A DNA stretch of 64,000 nucleotides from Rhabdophis nuchalis (lineage: Eukaryota; Chordata; Lepidosauria; Squamata; Natricidae). The position numbers and the translations under genes are program-made. Under the pieces are notes generated by a model, which worked only from the letters and a program-made list of their open reading frames with translations, was not told the origin of the DNA and did no database searches. Shown here in pieces: positions 54,045 through 64,000 of the stretch (positions are counted from its first letter, which is position 1; each line of letters starts with the position of its first letter). The DNA is taken from contig CM077643.1 in assembly GCA_039707465.1 (NCBI GenBank), positions 334,706,919-334,770,918 on the forward strand. Reading direction: 5' to 3'.

Positions 54045-54865
54045 GTTTAAAAGACAGTGTGAAAAGGAGCAGGGGCAGAAGCTTCCTTCTAAAGTTTTGG
54101 CTTAGTTGTCGTTCATGTAAATGAATCATAGCTATAGAAACTGAAAGAATGATTTAAACACATGGTGTATACAAGTCTTTTGAGTTCATGGTTTTTGTAG
54201 AGGAACATGTTAAACTGGAGATACTTCTGGCTGAATGTTCATATAAATACCTCTCCTTACTTGGATAAAAGAGTGAATTGTTTGTCAACACTATGCTTGA
54301 TGCACATACAGCTGTCAAATTAAAAAGGGGCTTGGTGGTTTCCTAGTGCCCTCTACTTATGATTGGTCTACAACAGACCTCCCCAGATCTACTTATAACC
54401 TGTTTTTGGAGTTAGGATGGTTGCATAAACTCCTGTGGCGATGTGATCACACTTTGGGTGCCTGATAATTGGCTCACCTTTACAGCCATTTGCAGCATCC
54501 TGTATCAGGTGACCATGATTTGCAACATCTTCTATGGGTTTCCGGCATTTACTTCTGGTTTTTGGTAAAAAAAAGCCTATTTGTGAAAATCGATTCATTT
54601 AACGACCTCCTGTTTAGTTAACAACCATTATACAAAATGGTCAGAACTTCAAATGCAATCACGTGACATCTCAATTTATGATTGCAACAACTTAAGACTG
54701 TAATTCCAGGCTCAGTTATGATCATCATCAATTGAGGATTACCTATAGTACTTTAGATGAAAATGTGTTTAGCTATTTTCATACGATGTGTAAACCCATC
54801 TCATATGGTTAATTTAAGAATGTTATAATAGAAAGCAGGTTCTTCTTTGAAACAATATTCTAATA

Positions 54866-55149
54866 CAGTTTCTTAAACTCTTTCCTCTTGAATCCCTTTC
54901 CACTTCAAAAATTATGGAGGACCCCCAAAGTGCTTTTGTTTGTATGAATTATATTAATAAATATTCACTATGTTAAAAATTAAAATTGATGAATTTGCTG
55001 CCGCTACAGTTTTTTACTATAGTTTGATGGGGTTTTAATATTGTGTTCTTTTCCAAGATAGTTTGGCAAATAATTTTGATTAAGTTAATCTCTGAAAGGA
55101 TCTTGGGGGACCCTTAGGGGTCCTAGGACCACACTTTAAGAAGTACTTG
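54866..55149 (+). mobile_element. Old hAT-type element in LTBP1 intron 1
   Basis: The left end CAGTTTCTTAAACTC and the right end CACACTTTAAGAAGTACTTG are degraded inverted repeats. The interior (AAAATTATGGAGGACCCCCA, CAAAGTGCTTTTGTTTG, CTCTGAAAGGATC, AGGGGTCCTAGGACC) resembles a widespread vertebrate hAT family also known in mammals. No exact target duplication is visible. Age is clearly greater than the other hAT copies here. Confidence 0.65.
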
Positions 55150-56444
55150 CCTAACTCATTAAATCATGAATTCAAATACAGTAATGGTCCAGTTAAAGTT
55201 TTGCTTGAACTTTACTTATATTTTAAGTAATTAGTATGATTAAATATCTTTATTCTTTGCAGTAACAAACCATAGTTTTAAAGGGAAAAAGTCAACTTTA
55301 CTTTTAGATGACAAAATCACATTGAGCTTATTTCAGTAGAAGCATATTCTATGTTGGGCAAACAGAGGGAATGCCTCTTATAAATTAGCACACCTCTTCC
55401 AATATGTCTTTGTGTTAAAAAGTAATATTTTGCTTGATTTTATATATCACTCATTTCTTTAAAAATGTTCAGTGTTTTTGGAACCTTACTCTTAATACCA
55501 TTTATAATGATCACTGATTAAATTCTTGAGGGAAAAACTCAGACGTGCTTTAAGTCACCCACTATTTTACAATATATGGGCATTCGCAAGAGCATTCCAT
55601 TTAAGCTTGTGGAAGCCTGGCTTGTACCTGCAACAAAAGATGGCAGAAGTAATTCTTAAACGTGGATAAATACCTAAACTTTCATTGATAGAACCCATCG
55701 CTGATATGGTTTATCTTCTACCTCAATGCAGAAAAGCTAAAGATTATCCATAAGGATTATAAAATCATAATATTACATATTTGCCCTCAACTGGCCCTTA
55801 ATTATGCCCCTAAAAATGCCTCATGATATTGGTGGACTAGCCAATTTGGTCCCAGTTTTCATTTATTTATTTATTTTGGCTTCCTTTTTCCTTTGGCTTG
55901 TGGGAGGTAGATTGAGCCAGAGACCTGCATCCCACTATGGTCAGAGACGTTCAGCTTTGGGTCCTTAATCTTAGAGAAGGTGGTGAGAATGTAAACAGCT
56001 GAGGCATTTGGATGCCTCTACTCCTTTTCATGCTTACGCAGCCAAGAGAGATGTGCCTCTAGGTCACATACAATGAAAGTGAGGTAACCACAGAGGAAAA
56101 AAGAAAGCCCTCTCACAGACAGTCAGGAAAGACCTTCTAAGTACTGAAGAATCTATTCTTATTTGGAACACTTATAATTACTTTCCTTCAGGCCCGAAAT
56201 CCACTACCCCTCCTGCCTACCCTTAGCATTCCACTGAAGTGTCAGCCCAATCTCCCCCCTATTTTTTCCCCTTTTAGTCTCTTGTTATAGTTCTAGCTGG
56301 CTTTTTTAGCTCATTCCCCCTCCCTCTCCCTGCTTTGAAAGGGTCCCCAAGGAGAGAAAAATAGTGAGCTATTGAAATGCAGCAGAATTTATTGGCGACG
56401 TCTGCACCTGGCAGTTGATCCTTTTCTGTACTGTTTTTTTGCAG

Positions 56445-56515
56445 GGTGAATGTCTGTGGTGGGCAATGCTGTCACGGCTGGAGCAAAGTTCCTGGGTCCC
56501 AGAGGTGCACCAAAC
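56445..56515 (+). CDS. LTBP1: LTBP1 coding exon 2 (start of first EGF-like domain)
   Basis: It completes Gly165 and encodes VNVCGGQCCHGWSKVPGSQR, then CTK, with the first base of the next codon (C, presumably Pro). Four cysteines and the GW pair are the start of the first EGF-like domain of LTBP1; mammalian LTBP1 has nearly the same residues directly after QLQG. The acceptor (T8 then GCAG) and the donor (AAAC|GTAAGT) are strong. The exon is 71 bases and would shift the frame if skipped. It therefore continues to an exon beyond 64000 that carries the remaining cysteines. Confidence 0.93.
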
Positions 56516-56726
56516 GTAAGTAGCCATGTGGAAGGATAAGCTTTTAAACATGAAACAAAAGCCTCTCCTCTCCAAAGTAGAAAAATAGTTACTGGACCTT
56601 GCATAGTCCTGCAGTATGCAGGAGTATGCAAGCCCTGAAATGATGGCCTTAAATCTCCCTCAGATATTTGTCACGAGAAATTTACCATGCTAGTGGCCTA
56701 ACTTTATATTCAGTCCTACTTAAATA

Positions 56727-56776
56727 TTATGTATGTATGTATGTATGTATGTAGGTATGTAGGTAGCTAGGTAGGT
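56727..56776. repeat. ATGT then AGGT/GGTA tetranucleotide array leading into the satellite
   Basis: About seven TATG/ATGT units drift into GGTA and GGTG variants. It is the left shoulder of the larger array and differs from the later units by single steps. Confidence 0.85.
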
Positions 56777-56800
56777 GGGTGGGTGGGTGGGTGGGTGGGT
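56777..56800 (+). repeat. Six GGGT units, potential G-quadruplex
   Basis: Six perfect GGGT units lie on the coding strand 261 bases after exon 2. Four or more GGG runs with single-base loops are the classic pattern for a very stable parallel G-quadruplex in DNA or in the pre-mRNA. Function is unknown. Confidence 0.75.
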
Positions 56801-56806
56801 GGTTAG

Positions 56807-56855
<49 letters not shown>

Positions 56856-57269
56856 GTTAGTTAGGTTAGTTAGTTAGGTTGGTTAGTTAGATTGGTTAGT
56901 TAGGTTGGTTAGTTAGGTTGGTTAGTTAGGTTAGTTAGGTTAGTTAGTTAGTTAGGTTGGTTAGTTAGGTTGGTTAGTTAGGTTAGTTAGTTAGGTTGGT
57001 TAGTTAGGTTAGTTAGTTAGGTTAGTTAGTTTGGTTAGTTAGTTAGGTTGGTTAGTTAGGTTAGTTAGGTTATTTAGGTTGGTTAGTTAGGTTGGTTAGT
57101 TAGGTTAGTTATTTAGGTTGGTTAGTTAGGTTAGTTAGGTTGGTTAGTTAGGTTGGTTAGTTAGGTTGGTTAGTTAGGTTAGTTAGGTTAGTTAGTTAGG
57201 TTAGTTAGGTTAGTTAGGTTAGTTAGGTTAGTTAGGTTAGTTAGGTTAGTTAGGTTAGTTAGTTAGTTA
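56801..57269 (+). repeat. TTAG/TTAGG-rich satellite in LTBP1 intron 2 (about 470 bp)
   Basis: The array consists only of TTAG, TTAGG and TTGG-type steps, mostly as GGTTAGTTA nonamers and GGTTGGTTAGTTA 13-mers, with plain TTAG tetramers at both ends. It carries a few ATTTAGG variants (57065-57120). The last third is a regular GGTTAGTTA run. This is a higher-order tandem array that grew from a TTAG tetranucleotide. Confidence 0.93.
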
Positions 57270-57395
57270 TTTTTGTTTACTTATTTATTTTGCTGCCTCT
57301 TTTGCTGCAGTTAAAATAATGCACTCTTTATGAATTATACAAATCTGGGAGACCTCCATACCAGGTTACAAAATGAATTTGTGCTAGGAAATGTA

Positions 57396-57399
<4 letters not shown>

Positions 57400-57428
<29 letters not shown>
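57400..57428. repeat. AC microsatellite
   Basis: Fourteen AC units. Confidence 0.95.
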
Positions 57429-57430
<2 letters not shown>

Positions 57431-59091
57431 TCGTTTGGAATTTGACAGGTCACAGTATGACAGACCCAATGGTTTTTATATTTAATATTTTAAACTCGGG
57501 ATATTGGATTGCTTTGCATGTAGATCTCTCCATCCTTAATGACATTTAAGTGACCTCCTACTTTGGTTCAGATTTGCTTTACTTCCTCCCAATGAAACAG
57601 GGTCTTTTTGGTGGTGAACTCATCTCTTAATCGGAGAGAGGTTTAAATGTTGATGTCACGTTTGAGTTATAGGAGCCTTAATCATCCTGTTTTAATTCCT
57701 CCCCACTTGCCAAGTCACTAGGGTTCAAAATGGGAATGGCTTCTTCTCTTAAATGCAAGTATTTGACTGCTCCTGAACAAAAAGCAGATATTTTGCAGAA
57801 GAGCAACTGAAGGCTGTTGGAACATTTTGCAGTCAGAGGTTTCTCTACTGAACTTCTGTGTAGCAGATGTGGGATGAGGGTCTGTTTGGCCTGTCCTGCA
57901 TGAAAGCCAAAAGAGGCAGCAGTTTGTTTTCTGACCTGGGAATTGAAAAGCAAAGTTTCTTCCTCAGCACATATTATATTGCCACAACAGTTGCTGGAGG
58001 TGAAGGGCAGGTAGGTCTTCATTCACCTAGTCTTCATCAAGGGAATGATGAAAAACAAAACTATATTAAGCTAAAGCAAGTTCAGCTTTCTAAGGAAATC
58101 TCGCAGATATGCAAATCCAAAGCCCTCTTTTCAGTCCCTCCCAATAAATTCATAATGGTAGACCTGATACAAGGAAAACATTTCAGCGAAAGGACTCGAG
58201 TGAAAAGTTTGGTTTGTTGAGTCTTTTCTTTACATTTCTGATTTTGAGACAGTAAGAAACAATAACATACAAAACATTTTGAAGCTGAAGCACATGTGTC
58301 AGACTGCAGTCAAAGTGCAGTTAAAATGATATGCACGTCATGATGTCATCAGATGATGCATTTATGTATGTTGGTGCAAGTATGCAGCCATGGTACTTGT
58401 GCTATGATGTCATTGCATGCGTGCTTCATTTGCCACCTCCTGAGTACTCATGAAGTAAAACCGTTCTGAATTTGAAACACCTTATCTTAAATGAGAACAA
58501 AACTGTTTCAAACATCGAATAGGCTGTTTTGATTATTCTGAACTTGTTTCACGTTCCAAACAGATTATTCTGCATTCAAAACAGGTGTTCTGAGCTTGGA
58601 ATACTTCCAAAACTATTTAAACAGCCTGGGACAGGGCATTCTGAACTCAAAATTTGGTGTTTTGAATTTGATGCTGTTCGTGTTCCAGAATTTTTTATCC
58701 ACCCAGCAAGAAATCTACCTAGTGTCAGTGAAGAAAACCTTACTTTAGTCTGGTCTTCTGGCTAGGCCTATAATAGAACTGGATTAGATTATGGAATACC
58801 TGATACACAAATATTGCAATTGTATGAAAGAAAGGAGAGGGTGTAACCAGTATAGTTAGGAAAAACATTAAAATTGTATACCAAGTTACCTCAGGATTCT
58901 TAAAGTATTTTGTTGTGTACTGCCTTGCCTTAGTCACAAAATTTTATTGTAGGTATAAATGTTGTCAACTTCTGCCTACAAATTTCTCTTCTGTTTCAAT
59001 CACCTGTTTTCATTCTACAAAAATCCATTATAGAAGAAAAGATAAAATCATTGCTGAGACTCATTGTTACGTTCTAAATATATCACATAAC

Positions 59092-59367
59092 CAGTGGTGG
59101 GATTCAAAAATCTTTACTACCGGCTCTGTGGGTGTGGTTTGGTGGGTGTGGCAGGGAAAGGATACTGTAAAATCTCCATTCCCTCCCCACTCCAGGGAAA
59201 GGTTACTGCAAAATCCCCATTTCCTCCTGATCAGCTGGGACTTGGGAGGCAGAGAATAGATGGGGAAGTGGCCAGTCAGAGGTGGTATTTACTGGTTCTC
59301 CGAACTACTCAAAATTTCTGCTACTGGTTCTCCAGAACTGGTCAGAACCTGCTGAATACCACCAGCA
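59092..59367 (+). mobile_element. hAT-type element of the CAGTGGTGGG family in LTBP1 intron 2
   Basis: It opens CAGTGGTGGGATTC, the cleanest start of this family in the window, and ends near GCTGAATACCACCAGCAG. The block GGGAAAGGATACTGTAAAATC, followed by CCATTCCCTCC, is present twice in slightly different form (59155-59185 and 59192-59225), an internal duplication of about 37 bases. No matching 8-bp flanks were found (CACATAAC on the left), so the right end is uncertain. Confidence 0.75.
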
Positions 59368-60784
59368 GTAAGCCCAAAGAACTTAGCCCCAGGCATTCTT
59401 GATGGCTACTTTCAGCTGCTTCTGGAAAGATCCATGAAGCAATTTCTTTGAATGCTTCCAATATATACCGGTATCCAAGGAATAAATATACAGACTGCCT
59501 CTGTTACAGTTCTTATTAGGAAGATTTTGAATTTTAATTTAATTAATTTTAATGTTTTATGAAACTGATATTGACAAATGGCTTTTGTGAGCAAACCTTA
59601 ATATAATCTTTATGACCCCCAGGATCTTGCTTCTAATTTTAGTATGACTTTGTTCATTTTTTCCAGCACTGGCAGGAGACATGTATATCTCACTGAATAG
59701 AAAATTAATGTTTTAATGCTTTGCACACAAACATGGTATTTATGCAGTATGTTATCAGTTGTAATATCTTTTAAGAAAAGTTGGCTAGCATTTTTAAACA
59801 TCTATTGAAAAATTTAAAAAAATACAAAGAAGAAAGCCATAGTCCCATGCCAGTGAAATTACTGACTGACTTTCCTCTTTCCAACATGATTTAAATATTA
59901 AATCAATTAATATTAATATGTTAATGAATGATTCATCTTTTCAGTTCAAAGGGCTAGAAACATTTCTAAAATACCTGGTTTGTTGTGATTTTCACAGTCA
60001 TTGCGATGTTAATATTGAAGTCTGTATTAATGTAGTATTTTCACAGAATGAACAGACATTGAATTATACAGAGGAAAATGGTGACAGGTGGGGAAAAATT
60101 AATTGGCTCCTTCCCACCTGGTCTTTCCTTTGTTCCTTCTGCTGAAATTGTTTCCATCAGTCTGGCTGGCAGATGTCCTGCAAAGACCTTGATTTTACAT
60201 AGTCAGAAATAAATGCTTCTGTTTCATTCCACATTTACATATAGAAATACATCCAATGCATTCCTGATGAGAATGTCTGTCTCCTAGCCTGCATGGAGAA
60301 AGTAGCGATGCTTTATTGGGGACACACTGTAATCTAGTACATTCCCATCCCAGACAGAAAATAATCTGCCTTTAATGTGCAAAAAAGCAATGGCTTTATG
60401 GATCTGAGCATCTGTTGCTGAAGCATATGTTATTACAACAACGCATTTGCGTTTTGATATGCATTCCTCAAGGTCCATGTTGAGGTTCATGTTGGAAGCT
60501 TTCATCTCTCAGGGCATGCCTTAATGGATCATTCTTCCTTCCTCTTCTTAAGAAGTGAAGCAACTTATTTTTGTAGCTAACTGGTAGTGATCCCAGCTGC
60601 AAAAGTTCACTAATGTTTTGTGTTGGTTTATTCACTGGTATAACTACTTGTATGGAATTTCTTTTCTTTCTACCATTTCTTGTGTTTGGAAAGTTTCTAA
60701 TATGTGTATGTTAATATATGTGTATGTTAAAGTTGTGATGGGTTTTGATTTTAATAGTGTATTTTTTAACCATGGTAAATATGG

Positions 60785-61170
60785 TAGCACTAAAATATAT
60801 CATATTTTTCGGACTATAAGACGTACCATGATTTCGAAGAGGTACATTAAAAACAAAGTTTTTGCACTCTGCAGGCCTCCCAAACCCTTTGCACGCCCTA
60901 TTTTTTTGCCAAAAAAGGAGGGGGTATGCAGTGCTTTGGGAGGCTTGCAAAGTGCCCCTGGGGACTGGGAGAGGCAAAAAGGCCCGTTTTTTGCTCGTTT
61001 TTGCCCTTCTCAGCCTCCAGGAGCACTTTGCAAGCCTCCCAAACCCTCTGCACATCCATTTTTGCAAAGGGGGCCAAAAATGCTCTATTCAGTGTATAAG
61101 ACCCACACAGATTTTCACCCTGTTTTGGGGGGGAAATAGGTGTATCTTATACTTTATTTGCCATATTGAG
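60785..61170. mobile_element. Non-autonomous DNA-transposon-like repeat with TATAAGAC motifs
   Basis: The left part has TTTTTCGGACTATAAGACG and the right part GTGTATAAGACCCACACAG and CTTATACTTTATTTGCC, a pattern I know as a common squamate DNA repeat, though I cannot name the superfamily. The middle holds two copies in inverted and direct form of CTGCAGGCCTCCCAAACCC / GCTTTGGGAGGCTTGC, so part of it can fold. No target duplication was located. Confidence 0.55.
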
Positions 61171-63290
61171 AAATATGGCAAATAAAGCAAATAAAACTAT
61201 CTTGCTTTGGAGTTTTCCTTCTAGGCACTGAAAAAGGAAAATGGCAGCTTACTGCTGTTATCATATGGTAAATTGCCCATCTATACATTATGTGGCAATC
61301 TGGAATCTTCACTCCAGGGATACATTCTTCTGCATATGAAAATTGAATATTGAGAAAGGAACATCGGAGCTCTGCCTTAGATGCATTTAATAAGTGCAAG
61401 CATTTGACCTATTTACAGATGTCAAACTGGAAGAGATATTGTAGAGAATCCCCAAACTGATATTGATAAATAATACCTGTTCTGAAGAAAAAGGGTGTAT
61501 GTTTAGTTCAAGTCAAATAAACTGTTGAAGAAGAAAAACATGCATTGGCTGGCTTTGTAAGATAGCCAAAACATGGAAATTTACTGAATGTGCAGGAAAC
61601 AAAATGAATATCAAAATAATATAACACAGATAGAATACCAGGAAGGAAGAACGTTACGTGGTCAAATTCTTCACAAGGTTGAAAGGAAAGTGGATAAGGA
61701 TAAAACCTGAAAATGGCTAATATCTGCTACATTAAAAAAAAGAAACTGAAGGCTTGAGTTTGGCTGCTCAAGAGCAATCTATTTCAACTGATACAATCTA
61801 AAGCTAGAACTGAAAAAATCATCACATGATTCAAAGCACAGATTATGTAAAAAAGCAGAAGAAACACTTGATTGTATACTCAGCTGATGCAGAAGATTGT
61901 GCAAACTGATTATAAACAAAGACATAAACACCAAGATCAAAATGATTCACCAGTACAACTGAAAAATTATCACGTGCCACTAATGAAAAATTGACTGGAA
62001 TGTAAGAGTTGAAAAAGTAGTAAAAAGTTAGCAGATTAAAACATTGTGGGTTTTCCAAATACAAAGTGGACCACCACTTGAACACCAACAACATTGATAA
62101 AATCACCATCAGCTAATTTCATAAGGCAGCTTGGGAAGAACTCAGTAAATGGACAAAAATATCAAATTCAGTCTCTATATCTGACTGACTGATATTATAT
62201 TAAATTTATATGCTGCCTTACTACCAGTGACTCTGGTGGTTAAGACCAGTATGCTTCCCATGCATGGAGCTCGCATGTGGAGAAATGAACTGGTTGGGCC
62301 TCTAGAGTCTGACATCACCATGACTTAAAGATTCTTTATCGTTTTCATGTGGTGAGTTTTTTTAAAAAATAAGGTCTGCTGTTCACCATATTTTAAAGAC
62401 CCATTGGAAAGATAAACTTCTCCAGGATGTGGTAAATTCCTTGTGGCTGTGCATTTTTAAGAATTACTGACCACATGAAAATGACTGTGACACTTTAAAT
62501 GTAATGCAAACATTGGACCTTAAGCAGTAAGCACTGAGGCCTGATGAGCAGGAACTGTATATATGCTCCATATATCGGGTGTTGGTCAAATGAGAAGGCA
62601 GCCCACATGTTATCTTTATGATGCAGAAGCTATTAAAAACATCCTTTATGTTTTGAGTTCTTCGTGCTGCTATAATATATAGTCATGGTCACACGTGATT
62701 CTTTCAATAGCCTGGAAACTTTCCACATGAATGAAACCTGTCCTTGCTAATAGAATGGAAACTCTCTAGTGTAATAAGGGTAACTGTGAGCTAATCCATT
62801 CCACATACACATTAACTGTAGAATCAGCCTTTTTATCAATGGACACCGTTGGAATTTTGAGAGAATTTTGAGTAGTCTCTGCTTGTATCCTCTTGAGATA
62901 TGGATCCTGTCAGACATACCACGCTGCTTTAAAAAAATCAGTTTATTCAGTTTATATTTTCTAGCAAGGGCAGCCTAAAATAATTGACACACAGTATAAT
63001 AGAAATGCAAAAGAAGAATCTTTTGGTTCCAAGAAGATGCTGATTGCAGAGAGATAGAAGAGATGATGAAATGACTGAATGATTGAAATGATTATATTAA
63101 TCATAAAAAGAGTGGGTAAGGTAAAAAGAGATTTAGTGTTCTTGGTACAGAGACCTGTGGAACTCTGGTTATTCCATTTCAGTAATGGATGAATCAGGGA
63201 TATCTGGTAGACAAAGAGCATTCTGGAAATTCTTTGGATCAGATTGTATGCAGACTTGGATCTAAGTATTGAAGGGTTTGGGATTTAAGG

Positions 63291-63446
63291 CAGGGGCCCC
63301 CAACCTTTGCAACTTTAAGTCTGAAGGACTTCAGCTCCTAGACTTCTCCAGCCAGCAAAGCTGGCTGGAGAATTCTGGGAGCTGGCTGGGGAATTCTGGG
63401 AGCTGAAGTCCTTCAGACTTAAAGTTGCAAAGGTTGGAGACCCCTG
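63291..63446. mobile_element. hAT-type miniature element (156 bp) with perfect 8-bp target duplication ATTTAAGG
   Basis: The ends CAGGGGCCCCCAACC and GGTTGGAGACCCCTG are part of long inverted repeats. The centre repeats the GCTGG-GAATTCTGGGAGCTG block twice in a row (63363-63405), which explains the extra length over the 108- and 136-bp copies. ATTTAAGG flanks it exactly (63283-63290 and 63447-63454). Confidence 0.93.
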
Positions 63447-63541
63447 ATTTAAGGGACTGCTGCAGATGGCACATACATTCATTACGGTGCATGGGATCAT
63501 GTATATATGTATATATATAACCATGTAACTATAGTTTACCA

Positions 63542-63632
63542 CAGCGTTTTTCAGTCTCAATAACTTTAACATGTGTGAATGTCTACTCTCAGAATCTCCC
63601 AGTAAACATCTTAAAGCTGTTGAGAAATACTG
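63542..63632. mobile_element. Old hAT-type miniature element, TTTCTCAACC family
   Basis: The ends CAGCGTTTTTCAGTCTC and GTTGAGAAATACTG are degraded versions of the ends of 51860-51966, and the centre CTACTCTCAGAATCTCCCAG corresponds too. The flanks (GTTTACCA and TTTTAGAG) do not form a convincing duplication, which fits greater age. Confidence 0.65.
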
Positions 63633-64000
63633 TTTTAGAGGATCGGAAATATAATGTAGACTGACAGGTTCAGATATTTGAACACCAAATATCTGTTGTG
63701 GTGAGAACTGCCATTTCATAAAATGTTTGCCCCTGAAGACGTGGTCAGTCGCAAAACACTCATTTGCTAGAAAATAAACTTGTTAAGAATGCTAACGTGG
63801 GGAGGAGCTTGGAGGCCTGAGAGGTGGGGATGAGGCCTGCAAGCACTATGTTGAGGCTTCATAATTATCATTGCAAGGATTTGTCACATGAAAAGGAAAA
63901 TAGAGATCTGTAACTCTGATTATTATGCTAATGTCTCTTGGAAGTAGAAATCTGTGGCTAGCAAGTTTTCCAGATTTGGTCTGAAAATAAATGGCTATCA

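Larger units (their letters stand above)
53310..56444 (+). other. LTBP1: LTBP1 intron 1 (3135 bp)
   Basis: Donor GTAAGG follows CTGCAAGG, and the acceptor is CTGTTTTTTTTGCAG. The phases match: GG plus G make Gly165. The intron holds a TTTC array (53520-53604), a hAT miniature element (53909-54044) and an old hAT relic (54866-55149). The rest has no coding content. Long frames over the TTTC array and on the antisense strand are not genes. Confidence 0.9.
56516..64000 (+). other. LTBP1: LTBP1 intron 2, first 7.5 kb (inferred)
   Basis: The donor GTAAGT at 56516 opens an intron whose end is not in the window; no stretch with the expected CxxPCQNGG-like continuation was found by eye. It holds a TTAG-rich satellite (56801-57269), an AC repeat (57400-57428), a hAT-type element (59092-59367), a TATAAGAC-type repeat (60785-61170) and two more hAT elements (63291-63632). 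The tracts 57429-59091, 59368-60784, 61171-63290 and 63633-64000 show no genes or clear repeats. Confidence 0.7.

Noticed and set aside
56801..57269. Interstitial telomere
   Set aside because: Vertebrate telomeres are TTAGGG; this array has no GGG-type units and grades into other tetranucleotides, so it is a local satellite.
62205..62350. SINE-like stretch
   Set aside because: Only vague resemblance to a tRNA head (CTCTGGTGGTTAAGACC); no B box, tail or target duplication.
56516..64000. LTBP1 exon 3 within the window
   Set aside because: I looked for a continuation encoding a Cys-rich stretch with PCQNGG but found none with splice sites. It is presumably beyond 64000.

Overview
The window is vertebrate nuclear DNA, most likely from a squamate reptile and probably a snake. 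The grounds are the repeat mix: L2, CR1, Rex1-like and BovB LINEs, Penelope-like remnants, tRNA-derived SINEs of squamate type, very many small hAT and Tigger-like elements, and long 4- and 5-bp microsatellites, some starting at LINE ends. There are no bacterial-type genes, operons, CRISPR arrays or structural RNA genes.

One host gene is recognisable: the 5' end of LTBP1 (latent TGF-beta binding protein 1, long form) on the plus strand. A CpG-rich promoter and 5'UTR lie at about 52.0-52.8 kb. Coding exon 1 (52816-53309) encodes the signal peptide and the basic, low-complexity N-terminus. Coding exon 2 (56445-56515) encodes the start of the first EGF-like domain. The splice sites and phases fit. 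The rest of the window (56516-64000) is inferred to be intron 2; no further exon was recognised.

Bases 1-52000 lie upstream of LTBP1. They hold no host gene I could identify and are a layered repeat landscape. From the left: the 3' half of a Ty3/Gypsy retrotransposon with an open pol frame and its 3' LTR, sitting inside an L2 LINE; L2 and CR1 fragments (2.4-10.7 kb), including an L2 reverse-transcriptase frame of about 410 codons without a stop; a solo LTR of the same Gypsy family with a 5-bp target duplication (12.3-12.7 kb); a Penelope-like remnant (13.1-13.8 kb); a long quiet stretch (13.8-22 kb); a Rex1-like LINE with a nested SINE (27.9-28.7 kb); a SINE with a 13-bp target duplication (30.0-30.3 kb); Tigger-like elements, one split by an L2 (30.7-33.7 kb); a BovB remnant (34.7-35.0 kb); older CR1, L2 and SINE copies (35-48 kb); and a second Penelope-like remnant (50.4-51.0 kb).

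HAT-type miniature elements occur throughout. Eight can be bounded exactly because they carry matching or near-matching 8-bp target duplications. No new multi-gene system was found. The points most worth following up are the LTBP1 long-form start with its uORFs, the TTAG/TTAGG-rich satellite and GGGT block just after exon 2, the exactly bounded transposons with related target sites, and the Penelope-like and BovB fossils.
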